Assembly (NCBI RefSeq): GCF_000233715.2
Contig: NC_021184.1
Location: forward strand, 2,566,001 to 2,630,000
DNA length: 64,000 nt
Origin: Desulfoscipio gibsoniae DSM 7213
GTDB taxonomy: Bacteria > Bacillota > Desulfotomaculia > Desulfotomaculales > Desulfallaceae
Reading direction: 5' to 3'
Shown here: piece by piece, positions 53,327 to 62,394 of the stretch
Numbering within the stretch: the first letter of the stretch is position 1
Layout of the letters: each line of letters begins with the position of its first letter
The notes under the pieces: model-generated
The model's database searches: none
Seen by the model: the letters and a program-made list of their open reading frames with translations, nothing else
What the model was told of the DNA's origin: nothing
Position numbers and translations under genes: made by a program

Positions 53327-54459
53327 TCTCCCTTCCCAGTCGCACAGTTAGCCGCTGTACTGATGATGGCCAGCACATATGAAGCATCCAGTATCAGATC
53401 ATCAACAGTTATACATTCATCAGTGGTATGCACCTTTTGCATGGCAATGCCCAGATTTACCGCCGATATGCCGTGCTCGTTAAATATGTGAGTATCGCTG
53501 CCGCCGCCTGTACCCTTAACCACAGGCTCCAGACCCAAATCCCGGGCCGCCTTTTGGGCCAGCTGCACCACCGGCGCATCAACGGGAACCGCCATGGCGG
53601 GATAAATGGTTTCCACCTTAACCTCCACCTGGGCACCACCCTCCCGGGCCGCCTGTTCCAGCGCATCGCGGATGGCCTGGGTCTGTTTAATACGTTTTTG
53701 TTCCTGCAGGCTTCGCGTTTCTCCCTTGATCATTACTTTTTCGGGTACGATATTAATAGCCACACCACCGGAAATGATACCTATATTAGCAGTGGTTTCG
53801 TGGTCAATACGGCCCAACTGCATGGTTGCAATAGCCCGGGAAGCCACCTGGATGGCATTGACCCCGTCCTCAGGGTTGATACCGGCATGAGCCGCCACGC
53901 CCATCATTTCGGCGTATATTTCATCCTGGGACGGTCCCTGGTTAATAATAGTACCCGCCGGGCCATTGCTGTCCAGCACATAACCCATTCGGGCCTTCAG
54001 ACGGGAAAAATCCAAAAACTTAACGCCTGATAACCCCACTTCTTCACAAACAGTGAACACCAGCTCCAGTTCACCGTGCGGCAGTTTTTGCTCCTGCAGC
54101 ACCCGCACCGCCTCCAGTATAGCGGCAATACCTGCTTTATCATCGGCACCCAGCACGGTTGCCCCGGCGGAGCGAATAACGCCGTTTTCTTCCACAGGAT
54201 TAATGCCGCGCCCCGGCGATACCGTATCCATATGGGCCGAGAACATAAGTGCGGGCACGTCAGTGCTGCCGGGCAAGCGGGCAACCAGGTTGCCTGTATC
54301 CGAGCCTGTTTTGGGCCCGGCATCATCCACATAAACGGTAAAACCCAACTGCTGCAGCTTCTCCACAAGCAGCTTAGCCATGTTACCTTCATGCCGGCTT
54401 TCACTATCCACCCGCACCATTTCCATAAATTCGGCTACCAACCGATCCCTATTTATCAA
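53314..54459 (-). CDS. M20 family metallopeptidase (tripeptidase T-like)
   Basis: 381 aa cytosolic di-zinc aminopeptidase of the PepT-like group. Zinc ligands: H76 and D78 in FSAHMDTVSPG; LGADDKAGIAA provides the bridging Asp; VCEEVGLSG the Glu pair; IFNEHGISAVNLG and GGGSDTH the later ligand. The lid domain lies at about residues 185-290. TTG start with AGGTGGGG upstream. The downstream DUF3866 gene overlaps by 13 bp. Confidence 0.92.
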   Translation of the reverse strand: MINRDRLVAEFMEMVRVDSESRHEGNMAKLLVEKLQQLGFTVYVDDAGPKTGSDTGNLVARLPGSTDVPALMFSAHMDTVSPGRGINPVEENGVIRSAGATVLGADDKAGIAAILEAVRVLQEQKLPHGELELVFTVCEEVGLSGVKFLDFSRLKARMGYVLDSNGPAGTIINQGPSQDEIYAEMMGVAAHAGINPEDGVNAIQVASRAIATMQLGRIDHETTANIGIISGGVAINIVPEKVMIKGETRSLQEQKRIKQTQAIRDALEQAAREGGAQVEVKVETIYPAMAVPVDAPVVQLAQKAARDLGLEPVVKGTGGGSDTHIFNEHGISAVNLGIAMQKVHTTDECITVDDLILDASYVLAIISTAANCATGKGEWAF

Positions 54460-54820
54460 TGGAACCCCACCTTTGCAAACTAATGTTACTAATATAATAA
54501 CCGCCAGAAGCCCGGCTGTAAAATGCCGGATAACTGGCGGTTACCAAAAGGATATAGCTTGATAGTGTTTATATGCTGGTGTGATTGCTTGCTAGAGTGT
54601 TTGCCTGCGAAGTGTTTTGATGCGAAGTGCTTTGATGTTAATGCTTATATGCTAACTGCTTCTATGTTAAATGCTTGTATGATAAAGCTTATGTGTTACA
54701 GCTTAAAGGGATGAGTATAAAAAGTTTTTCTGTTTTTCAGCAAAAGGTTTTTTGTGTAGTGTCACATTTACCACCAAGACATATCCAATTATTCAAATAT
54801 TGAAGTTAGTTTAATAAAGT
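54460..54820. other. 361-bp region upstream of the M20 peptidase gene
   Basis: No gene on either strand. It contains a nested hairpin (54499-54542: AACCGCCAG / CTGGCGGTT around GCCCGGC/GCCGG) and a degenerate 15-bp tandem repeat (54607-54696). A plus-strand 63-codon frame (54523-54714) is only the translation of that repeat and has no ribosome binding site. Confidence 0.7.
54607..54696. repeat. degenerate 15-bp tandem repeat
   Basis: Six units: GCGAAGTGTTTTGAT, GCGAAGTGCTTTGAT, GTTAATGCTTATATG, CTAACTGCTTCTATG, TTAAATGCTTGTATG, ATAAAGCTTATGTG. The TGCTT core keeps 15-bp phase. On the minus strand the core reads CATANAAGCA. Confidence 0.7.
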
Positions 54821-55366
54821 TTAAGCCTGACCCCTGGCTAGCTGGCGGCCTTTTTCCAGGGCTTCGCCGTTGATGGGGATGAGATTATGGCGTTTGGGGG
54901 GCAGTACTTTTTTCAAGGACTCCAACACGGCATCGTTGGATACAACTCCGGTTAATTCCAGCAGAGCGCCCAAAATGATGTTATTGGCCACCTTGCCATT
55001 ACCCAGTTCCTCGGCCATATCGTTGGCCGGCACGTAAACTGTGCGCACATCGGTGCGCTTGGTTTTTATGTTTATTAGCGAGCTGTTTACTAAAATCAGC
55101 CCGCCCGGCGCCACAGCGGGCTCAAACTTCTCCAGGGAAGGCCGGTTCATGGCTATCAGCACGGTTGGCTCGCTGACCACCGGTGAACTGATAGGCTCGC
55201 TGGAAATGGTTACACCACAGTTGGCCGTACCGCCGCGCATTTCCGGACCATAGGAGGGAATCCAGGCCACATGCTTGTCCTCCATCATTCCGGCATAGGC
55301 CAGCAGTTGACCTGTGGATAACACGCCCTGCCCGCCAAAACCCGCAATTAATATACCCTCAAACAT
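54821..55366 (-). CDS. korC: 2-oxoacid:ferredoxin oxidoreductase, gamma subunit
   Basis: 181 aa catalytic gamma subunit. ILIAGFGGQGVLSTGQLLAY is the hallmark N-terminus; YGPEMRGGTANCGVTISSEP follows. Typical of KorC/PorC/VorC proteins. ATG overlaps the korB stop (TAATG). Last gene of korDABC; no terminator with a good T run found within 280 bp. Confidence 0.95.
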   Translation of the reverse strand: MFEGILIAGFGGQGVLSTGQLLAYAGMMEDKHVAWIPSYGPEMRGGTANCGVTISSEPISSPVVSEPTVLIAMNRPSLEKFEPAVAPGGLILVNSSLINIKTKRTDVRTVYVPANDMAEELGNGKVANNIILGALLELTGVVSNDAVLESLKKVLPPKRHNLIPINGEALEKGRQLARGQA

Positions 55367-56118
55367 TATAGCTGAACCTCCTCCGCCGGAGTCTTGTACT
55401 CACCCAGTGGGTAATAAGAAATCATGTTTTCTTCCAACCATTTCAGCGCCTCCAAGGGTGACAGACCCCAGTTGGTTGGACAGGCGCTGAGTATTTCCAC
55501 CAGGGTGAACCCATCACCGCGCATCTGCACGTCAAAAGCTTTACGAATGGCTTTTTTGGCCATGGCAATATGCTTGGGATTATGCAGGGAAACCCGGGCC
55601 AAGTAAGCAGTGCCGTCCAGTGGTGCCAGCATTTCACAAACCTTGACGGGCAAACCGTTGACATCCTTATCACGGCCGTAGGGGGTGGTGGTGGTTTTCT
55701 GCCCCAGCAGTGTGGTGGGGGCCATCTGCCCACCGGTCATGGCATAAATTGCGTTGTTAATAAATATGACGGTTATCTTTTCGCCGCGGGCCGCCGCGTG
55801 CACCAGCTCGCCTGTGCCGATGGCTGCCGCGTCGCCATCGCCCTGGTAAGTAAACACCAGGCGGTCAGGCAACACCCGCTTGACGCCTGTACCCACCGCC
55901 GGTGCCCGGCCGTGAGCAGCCTGATACATATCAATATTTAGATAGTTAAATATAAATACAGAACAGCCTACTGGAGCTATGCCCAGTGCCCGCTCGTAAA
56001 TATCCATTTCATCAATGACCTCAGCCACCAGCCTGTGAGCAATGCCGTGGGTGCAGCCCGGGCAGTAATGGAATGGTATATCATTCAGCGACTCCGGCCT
56101 GGTAAAAATTTTTTTCAT
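55366..56118 (-). CDS. korB: 2-oxoacid:ferredoxin oxidoreductase, beta (TPP-binding) subunit
   Basis: 250 aa. Contains FHYCPGCTHGIAHRLVAEVI and the TPP motif GDGDAAAIGTGELVHAAARG...NNAIYAMTGGQ; ends in a short C-terminal region. Binds thiamine diphosphate for oxidative decarboxylation of 2-oxoglutarate or related acids. ATG overlaps the korA stop (TAATG). Confidence 0.96.
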   Translation of the reverse strand: MKKIFTRPESLNDIPFHYCPGCTHGIAHRLVAEVIDEMDIYERALGIAPVGCSVFIFNYLNIDMYQAAHGRAPAVGTGVKRVLPDRLVFTYQGDGDAAAIGTGELVHAAARGEKITVIFINNAIYAMTGGQMAPTTLLGQKTTTTPYGRDKDVNGLPVKVCEMLAPLDGTAYLARVSLHNPKHIAMAKKAIRKAFDVQMRGDGFTLVEILSACPTNWGLSPLEALKWLEENMISYYPLGEYKTPAEEVQL

Positions 56119-57182
56119 TATACCGCACCCCCGTTGTACAGTTTTTTAACTTCTGCAAGTACATCCCGGGCCACGGGTATCATGCCGCCCACCCGGCCGT
56201 AAAAATGCACCGGCTTTCTACCTTCCACAGCCAGGCGCACATCTTCCACCATTTGGCCCATATTCATTTCCACCGACAGGAATTGTTCCGCAGTTTCCCT
56301 CACCCGGGCAAATACATCGTTGGGGAACGGCCAAACCGAGATTGGCCTGATTAAGCCGACCGCCAGGCCTTCTTGCCGGGCGCGGTCGACTACGGCTTTA
56401 CAAATCCTGGCGCAGGTACCGAAGGCTACAATGACCAGTTTGGCATTATCCAGCTGGTATTCTTCCCAGCGCTGCTCTTCCTTTGCTATAACGGCATATT
56501 TTTGGGCCAATTCAATATTATGTTTTTCGCATTCCTCGGGCACAATATATAACGAGTTAATTAATCGCCTGGGACCGCCTTTTTTACGTCCCGTGGCAGC
56601 CCAAGCTTTTTCCGGCGCCTGCACCAGTACCTCTTCACTTAACTCCACCGGCTCCATCATCTGGCCTAAAATACCATCGGCCAGCAGCATAACGGGGTTG
56701 CGATATTTATCCGCCAAATCAAAGGCATCCTGCATTAAGTCGATGATTTCCTGCACCGATGCGGGAGCAAGGACAATCAGCCGGTAATCACCATGCCCGC
56801 CGCCTTTGACCGCCTGCAAATAATCGGACTGGGCAGGTGCTATGTTACCAAGGCCCGGGCCGCCCCTGATCATATTCACCACTACACAGGGCAGCTCAGC
56901 GCCGGCCAGATAAGAGAGACCCTCTTGCATCAAAGTAATGCCGGGGCCTGAAGATGATGTCATTACCCGGGCACCGGCCCCGGCAGCACCATAAACCATG
57001 TTGGCGGCCGCTGTTTCACTTTCCGACTGCAGGTATACTCCGCCGACCTGGGGCATACGCTTGGCCAAATAATGCGGCAATTCGCTCTGCGGGGTAATGG
57101 GATAGCCGAAAAAGTAGCGACAACCGGCCCGCACGGCACCTTCTCCCAGTGCTTCATTACCTTTCATCAATACTTTAGCCAA
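56118..57182 (-). CDS. korA: 2-oxoacid:ferredoxin oxidoreductase, alpha subunit
   Basis: 354 aa. GCRYFFGYPITPQSELPHYL, SSSGPGITLMQEGLSYLAGA and PAQSDYLQAVKGGGHGDYRL are conserved in the KorA subgroup. The true start is TTG at 57180-57182, giving MAKVLMKGNEALGEG as in homologues; it overlaps the korD stop codon and uses AGGAGG inside korD. The longer reading from 57209 is rejected. The exact 2-oxoacid (2-oxoglutarate most likely) is not proven. Confidence 0.95.
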   Translation of the reverse strand: MAKVLMKGNEALGEGAVRAGCRYFFGYPITPQSELPHYLAKRMPQVGGVYLQSESETAAANMVYGAAGAGARVMTSSSGPGITLMQEGLSYLAGAELPCVVVNMIRGGPGLGNIAPAQSDYLQAVKGGGHGDYRLIVLAPASVQEIIDLMQDAFDLADKYRNPVMLLADGILGQMMEPVELSEEVLVQAPEKAWAATGRKKGGPRRLINSLYIVPEECEKHNIELAQKYAVIAKEEQRWEEYQLDNAKLVIVAFGTCARICKAVVDRARQEGLAVGLIRPISVWPFPNDVFARVRETAEQFLSVEMNMGQMVEDVRLAVEGRKPVHFYGRVGGMIPVARDVLAEVKKLYNGGAV

Positions 57183-57396
57183 CCTTCTTTTCCTCCTTTG
57201 CCACTTCAATTACCAAATCAGGACACATGCGGGCACACAGTGCACACCCGGTGCACTTTTCGGGTTCTTCCACAGTGGCCGGGTGAAAACCCATTACATT
57301 GATGTGCCCGGCCATCTTGATCAATTGTTTGGGACATACTGCCGTGCATAATTTGCATCCTTTGCAGCGATCTTCCCGAAATGTTATTTGCGCCAA
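57175..57396 (-). CDS. korD: 4Fe-4S ferredoxin subunit of 2-oxoacid oxidoreductase
   Basis: 73 aa with two [4Fe-4S] motifs: CKGCKLCTAVCPKQ and CTGCALCARMCPD. It carries electrons from KorAB to ferredoxin. TTG start with GGAGG and a T8 spacer. First gene of the kor operon, overlapping korA by 8 bp. Confidence 0.95.
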   Translation of the reverse strand: MAQITFREDRCKGCKLCTAVCPKQLIKMAGHINVMGFHPATVEEPEKCTGCALCARMCPDLVIEVAKEEKKVG

Positions 57397-57584
57397 AAAA
57401 AAACCTCCCTCTAATACATAAATGTGTATATGGATATAAAATTACTCACTTAAAAAGTCACTAATTGTTTAGTTGAAACACTTAACCCAGCGGTTGATCC
57501 GGGCAGAAACAAGCACATCCGATCGTCAACAAATAATAGGAGAATTACCCGTTAACGGCTGACTTTCAGTTAGATTGCCCACAG

Positions 57585-58280
57585 TTAAAATAATCCCGAC
57601 CCTACGGCCCAAGGGGGCAGCATGTTTTTTTCTATGGGGAATACCGGTATGCCAGGCATACGCCCTGCCATTTCACGAGCCAGCGGGCTATGCACTGCCA
57701 GGAAAGCTATGGGTAGGCCTAACTGCCGGGCTGCATCCTCGATTATGGAATGACCCGCTAGAATTGTCTCCGGGTCGGTGGCCGAGCCAAGATTGGTGTT
57801 ACTCACCAGAGCGCTGACCTGTAAGCGTGATGCCTTTTCCACCGCCCGCAGCATTTTAATTATACCATCCACTGTGCGGGTGAAGGGCCGGCAGGCATTG
57901 GCCACAAAGAACATATTGTAGGAACCGTATGGCAAGTAAGGTTTAAAACGGCCCAAAGCGGTGGCACCGATTTCATCGCCACCCACATCAAAAACGCCCT
58001 GAACCCGTTCGTCTTCTAAAACACCCAAAATAGACGGTGGCAGGGCGGGCACATCGGCACCGGCCAATTCCCCGGGCGGGCATACTACACGCAAATCCTT
58101 TTTCTCCAGTTCCTCACGCATTAACCTGGTGCGAAAGTATGGATTAATAATATCAAGGTCAACAATGCCAACCCGTGCGTATTGTTTTTTCAGCCAAAGA
58201 GCATAGTTTATGGCCAGCTCAGTCTTGCCGCTGCCCAAATTGCCTGTAAATAAAGTTATTCTTTTCATATCATTAAGCAA
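57585..58280 (-). CDS. P-loop ATPase next to kor operon
   Basis: 231 aa ATP-binding protein, MinD/CobQ-like. Walker A GNLGSGKTELA at residues 13-23 and a deviant GIVDLDIINPYFRTR (switch I-like), VQGVFDVGGDEIGATALGRF (Walker B-like). Proteins of this kind lie next to 2-oxoacid oxidoreductase genes in other anaerobes. TTG start with AGGGGTG upstream. 188 bp separate it from korD downstream. Role unknown, perhaps in cofactor assembly. Confidence 0.85.
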   Translation of the reverse strand: MLNDMKRITLFTGNLGSGKTELAINYALWLKKQYARVGIVDLDIINPYFRTRLMREELEKKDLRVVCPPGELAGADVPALPPSILGVLEDERVQGVFDVGGDEIGATALGRFKPYLPYGSYNMFFVANACRPFTRTVDGIIKMLRAVEKASRLQVSALVSNTNLGSATDPETILAGHSIIEDAARQLGLPIAFLAVHSPLAREMAGRMPGIPVFPIEKNMLPPWAVGSGLF

Positions 58281-58323
58281 ATGTATACACCCCTACTCAA
58301 GACCAACAAATAAATATTCGACA

Positions 58324-59178
58324 CTATTTTTTGGGTTCCTTCTCCCGCCCCAGCATATCCAGATAATTCAGTACATAATTACCGGAAATAATGCGGGTCA
58401 ACGAGTATTTTTCAGTAATTATGTGTATTATTACCAGAGCTGCCAGGTAACCGGTTCGGTAATACCCCTCAAGGGACGCGGCGGCTGTCAAACCAATGAC
58501 CATACCCAGCGTATTAGACCCGGCATCACCCATCATGGCCCGAGCTTTTAAATCGACAGGCAAAAAAGCCAGCAAGGCACCCAGTGTCATGGTGGCCATC
58601 ACTGCTTCCGGGCTACCCAGCGCTGCAGGCAGCAGTATTATGTAAAGTAATATAAACACCTTACCGGCCCGGCCCGGCCGAAGATCAAATAAATTTAACA
58701 GGTTTACAGAGAGGGCTATAATTAAAGCACTATCCATTACTTTCCAAATGTCGTTTGGATATAGCCGGGCTGCTAAAATAAGCGCCAGCATCCCACCCCC
58801 CAGCGCTTTTACTGCACCGGTGGTTAAACGACCCCTGGCCAGGGCTTTAAAGTGACCCATTAAGCCGGATGCCTCCCGGCTGCCCCAAAAATCATCCATC
58901 AACCCTAAAAAAGCCGCCCCGGACATGGCCAATAAATAAAGTAACGCGGTATCACGTAAACCCGGCGGCCATAAAAAAAACAGGGGCAGCACCACAATCA
59001 CCGCAGCAATAAAAAAAACAACCCCTGCGGCCAGCGGTATTTTTTCCCCCTTAAAATTGGGTCGCACAAAGTCCGCTTCAGTTATCATAGCCAGTATTTT
59101 TTCCCTTATTAATAAAGCTACTAAAAAAGCCAGTACCAAACCCACCGGCAAATAAAACAATTCCGGTCGCCAGATCAA
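58324..59178 (-). CDS. MraY/WecA-like polyprenyl-phosphate phosphoglycosyltransferase
   Basis: 284 aa with ~9 hydrophobic segments. Catalytic motifs: LMDDFWGSREASG (DD), NLLNLFDLRPGRAGKV (the NxxNxxDxxxG loop) and MGDAGSNTLGMVIGL. These bind UDP-sugar and undecaprenyl phosphate. It is smaller than MraY (about 320 aa) and diverged, so which sugar it transfers is open. TTG start with GAGGTGA; 18 bp after the GT2 gene and in the same direction, it forms an envelope-polymer module with GT2, SteB-like and SteA. Confidence 0.88.
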   Translation of the reverse strand: MIWRPELFYLPVGLVLAFLVALLIREKILAMITEADFVRPNFKGEKIPLAAGVVFFIAAVIVVLPLFFLWPPGLRDTALLYLLAMSGAAFLGLMDDFWGSREASGLMGHFKALARGRLTTGAVKALGGGMLALILAARLYPNDIWKVMDSALIIALSVNLLNLFDLRPGRAGKVFILLYIILLPAALGSPEAVMATMTLGALLAFLPVDLKARAMMGDAGSNTLGMVIGLTAAASLEGYYRTGYLAALVIIHIITEKYSLTRIISGNYVLNYLDMLGREKEPKK

Positions 59179-59195
59179 TTATTTCACCTCGAAGC

Positions 59196-59873
59196 TTATT
59201 TAACCAGCGCAGCCCTGGCCAGTGCTCGTGCGATATGGCAAAATTGTCTGCCCCGGTGCCAGAAACCCTTAAGATCACGCCCTGTTTCAGCATGAGTCAT
59301 TTGCACCGGTACTTCCAGCACTTTGAATCCCGCCCGGGCCGCCTTGATTGTCAATCCCACCTCTACCCCGTAACCCGAAGCAAAGGGCAGCAGCTTGTCC
59401 ATTACGGGGCGGGTCATCACCCGTTGACCGGACAAAGGTGACTGCATTTCCAGGCCGGTATAAAATTTAATACCTTTTCTAGCCAGCCCCTTAACCAACC
59501 CAAAACCGCCCTTACGGCGGGGCGGCGGGAAGTGAGCCACGGTCATATCAGCAAGGCCGGTCAAAACGGGCTCTAACAGCAACCTGGCCTCCTTGGCTGA
59601 ATCGCCCAGGTCTCCGTCCAGCAGCATAACTATATTTGCTTTGATTTGATCGCTGCCCTTGTTTAGCGCGGCTCCTTTACCGCTGTTGGCGGGCAAGCTG
59701 ATTACCCTGGCCCCCGCAGCGGCTGCCAGTTCCGCAGTGCGGTCGGTAGATGCGTCATCCACCACCACAATTTCGTCCACTTCAGGCAGTGCAGCAAGCG
59801 CCGTTACGGTGGCAGCTATATATTTCGCTTCGTTATAAGCTGGTATTAAAGCAACAACCCGCTTAGCGGACAT
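59196..59873 (-). CDS. glycosyltransferase family 2 protein
   Basis: 225 aa, GT-A fold. VALIPAYNEAKYIAATVTAL, VVVDDASTDRTAEL (nucleotide-binding DD), NIVMLLDGDLGDSA (DxD) and GYGVEVGLTIKAARAGFKVL. It resembles DPM1/ArnC-like polyprenyl-phosphate or lipid-linked sugar transferases but has no C-terminal membrane helices. ATG with AACGAAAAG. It lies between the SteB-like gene and the MraY-like gene. Confidence 0.9.
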   Translation of the reverse strand: MSAKRVVALIPAYNEAKYIAATVTALAALPEVDEIVVVDDASTDRTAELAAAAGARVISLPANSGKGAALNKGSDQIKANIVMLLDGDLGDSAKEARLLLEPVLTGLADMTVAHFPPPRRKGGFGLVKGLARKGIKFYTGLEMQSPLSGQRVMTRPVMDKLLPFASGYGVEVGLTIKAARAGFKVLEVPVQMTHAETGRDLKGFWHRGRQFCHIARALARAALVK

Positions 59874-60082
59874 TTACTTTTCGTTCCTTTCCTTATAGCT
59901 TTACTTACATATTGAATTAGAATAAATATCAGCTTCTCACCGAATAACGCCAGGCAGTCCCAAACATCTATAATTATTTAATCTTACTAACCCCGTGGGT
60001 TATCAATCACTGCTCCATAACCGCTAACACAATTATTTCTTACTATAAGGATATTACGATATCTATTCTTAGAAGTAAATAT

Positions 60083-60961
60083 TTACGAACCCTGCCCCGA
60101 CAAATCAGGTAATAATTTTTGAGCAGTGGATTTAATACCATAATGGCCCGACTGTCCGTTAAGTGCCAGCACCATGGCCATTTGACCGGGCACGGTATCA
60201 ATATTGTCTACTGTACTGATATGGTTGTGCTGGTACTCCTTCATGGACGAAAAAATAACATCGGTTTCTTCCACCCCTACCACGGGTATATTTAATTCAT
60301 TAAAATAGTCGATTAAAGAAACATCAATTTGCATATTTCTGTTTTCTTCGCTGTAGCTGCCGCCGACAATAATCAGGCCATCCACGGGAATGCCAAATTC
60401 GCCGCTGGTTTTAAGCAGGTTCTTCTCCTGCAGATAACTGATTACCGCCTGGTTCTCTCCAGTGGTAATACTATTAGCTATTTCCATAGCCAACCTTTTA
60501 TAGAACTCGTCGCTGGTGTTCACCGGCCAAACTAGTTCCTGCTGCAAGTCTTCTATAGTTTGCTTTTCATTGTCCATAGCTTTAACCGAAGTAACGGAGC
60601 TGATGCGCCCCCCGGCATTTTCAACTACTTCTGTCAACTCTGGAGGAAAACCAAGATTGTTGAGCTCCACCAGAGCAAAATTTTTATTAGCCAGTTTGCC
60701 GGCGGCCAATACAGGAAGTACTTGTTTTTCAAATTGTTTATGCATATTTGAGTCTGTTTCCAGTGTATTAGCCCGGGCTTGTATGGTTTCATTGGTATCC
60801 CGCAAGGATTGCAGCTGGCTTTCCAACCTATTGGTAACCTGTTTCTGATAATCAATCAGCGCATCATTGCCCAGCAAGGTACTGCCGATTAAAATGCCTA
60901 TGCCCAATGCTAAAAAGACAGCTACCAGCGAAGCAATATGATATTTAAAATCAATGATCAT
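60083..60961 (-). CDS. SteB/MctB-like (copper transporter family) membrane protein
   Basis: 292 aa. N-terminal membrane helix at residues 8-30 (IASLVAVFLALGIGILIGST), a coiled coil at about 35-80 (QKQVTNRLESQLQSLRDTNE), then an extracytoplasmic domain (PVDGLIIVGGSYSEENRNMQ; YFNELNIPVVGVEETDVIFS). The family was named copper transporter from mycobacterial MctB, but the corynebacterial relative SteB acts with SteA in cell separation. No copper-binding Cys/Met clusters are seen. ATG with AAGGTGA. Directly follows steA. Confidence 0.88.
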   Translation of the reverse strand: MIIDFKYHIASLVAVFLALGIGILIGSTLLGNDALIDYQKQVTNRLESQLQSLRDTNETIQARANTLETDSNMHKQFEKQVLPVLAAGKLANKNFALVELNNLGFPPELTEVVENAGGRISSVTSVKAMDNEKQTIEDLQQELVWPVNTSDEFYKRLAMEIANSITTGENQAVISYLQEKNLLKTSGEFGIPVDGLIIVGGSYSEENRNMQIDVSLIDYFNELNIPVVGVEETDVIFSSMKEYQHNHISTVDNIDTVPGQMAMVLALNGQSGHYGIKSTAQKLLPDLSGQGS

Positions 60962-60983
60962 TAACTATCACCTTTTATTCCCG

Positions 60984-62105
60984 TTAAATTCCTACCAATA
61001 GACGAAACTGGATAAACCAAAGTCGCAGTAATTCCCTGGTTGAAGGGGAAATTACCGCTACAGCGATTACCGGCAAGAGTGCAGCAAAAAAGATGGGGGC
61101 CAGGTGTTTGGCATGCAGCCTGCTTTTATATAGCTTGCTAACACCTTTGGCATCAATTAATATAGAGCCCACCTTGGCCCTCACTAGAAAAGTGCTGGCC
61201 ATGCCTTTGCGCCCCTTTTCGAGAAAGTCGATCATATTGGAGTGGGTACCCACCGCCACAATTAGTTCGGCTCCCTTTTCATAAGCTATCAGCATGGCAA
61301 TATCCTCACTCGTGCCAGGCGCGGCATAAGTTAACGCTGTTAACCCAAGTTCCTGCAACCTAGCCATACCGGGTGCCCGGCCGTCAGGATAAGCGTGTAC
61401 CACCAATTCAGCACCGCATAGCAGTGTTTTGTCGCTGACACTGTCCATATCACCCACAATAATATCGGGCTGCAGCCCAAACTCCATTAAGGCATCGGCC
61501 CCGCCGTCAACACCGATTAATACAGGTTTTATTTCATCAATGTAAGATTTAATAGCTCTTAAATCTTCTTTATAATTTTTGCCGCGAACAACAATAAGTG
61601 CATGTTTCTCCTTAAAAATAGTAGCTACATCCGGAACTGTGTATTCACCACAAATCAAACCTATCTCATTTTGGGCGTAATCCATAGTATTTTGTACAAA
61701 ACTAGACAATACACCTTCTATGTTTGCCTTGGTAGCTTCCATTTTTTGTTTTATTATATCAATGGATAATTCTTCACCGGCGGTTAACATAACGCCGGAG
61801 CGAATCACCCGGCCATTTTTGATTTCTATTTCCTGACCTTCCGTCAGCAATGCAAATAAATCGCTACCAGGGCAATCCACAAGTTTAATACCCGCTTCCA
61901 CTATGGTTAAAGGCCCGCAATTAGGGTAAACTTCACTCATGGATGAATTAACATTAACCACCGCTTTTACATGGGCCTCCACCAGGGCGTTGGCGGCCAC
62001 CTCGTCCAGATCACGGTGGTCAATTACTGCAATATCACCAGGCTGCAAGCGCTTAACCAAGTGTTTTGTTTTTTTATCCAGCCGGACCGTACCTTTGATG
62101 GCCAC
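60984..62105 (-). CDS. steA: putative cytokinetic ring protein SteA
   Basis: 373 aa. Two-domain protein resembling thiamine pyrophosphokinase in its middle (LIGVDGGADALMEFGLQPDI then VGDMDSVSD; TSEDIAMLIAYEKGAELIVA) and ending in a C-terminal transmembrane helix (APIFFAALLPVIAVAVI). SteA of corynebacteria recruits and regulates cell-wall hydrolases at the septum with SteB. GTG with AAGGCGG. 22 bp before the SteB-like gene; downstream of spo0A in transcription order. Confidence 0.9.
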   Translation of the reverse strand: MAIKGTVRLDKKTKHLVKRLQPGDIAVIDHRDLDEVAANALVEAHVKAVVNVNSSMSEVYPNCGPLTIVEAGIKLVDCPGSDLFALLTEGQEIEIKNGRVIRSGVMLTAGEELSIDIIKQKMEATKANIEGVLSSFVQNTMDYAQNEIGLICGEYTVPDVATIFKEKHALIVVRGKNYKEDLRAIKSYIDEIKPVLIGVDGGADALMEFGLQPDIIVGDMDSVSDKTLLCGAELVVHAYPDGRAPGMARLQELGLTALTYAAPGTSEDIAMLIAYEKGAELIVAVGTHSNMIDFLEKGRKGMASTFLVRAKVGSILIDAKGVSKLYKSRLHAKHLAPIFFAALLPVIAVAVISPSTRELLRLWFIQFRLLVGI

Positions 62106-62394
62106 TTAATCACCGCCTTAATTCTAAATTTTACAGTTTTTGTTTATTTGCGTCAAGGCCAGATTAATTACATTATATAACCTATTGTGCCTGACAAACT
62201 TCATAAATTATATCACAACCCAAAATAAAAACACCGCCAATTTATTGTGTCTATAGTAAAACAATAAATTATTGGTGTGAAGAAAAGTATTTTTTTAAAA
62301 TACTTGGCTCGCCCAAAAGGATATGCCCCAACGTTAAACGTTTACTTCATTGGTTCAGCTGATAATTATCTCTAAAAACTTCTAAATAATGGCA

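Noticed and set aside
53428-54030. 200-codon plus-strand ORF antisense to the M20 peptidase
   Set aside because: Shadow frame of a well-supported gene; no start signal.
54523-54714. 63-codon plus-strand ORF
   Set aside because: Only the translation of the 15-bp tandem repeat; no ribosome binding site.
62224-62268. AT-rich imperfect inverted repeat between steA and spo0A
   Set aside because: Weak stem with gaps and no T run; could not be called a terminator.
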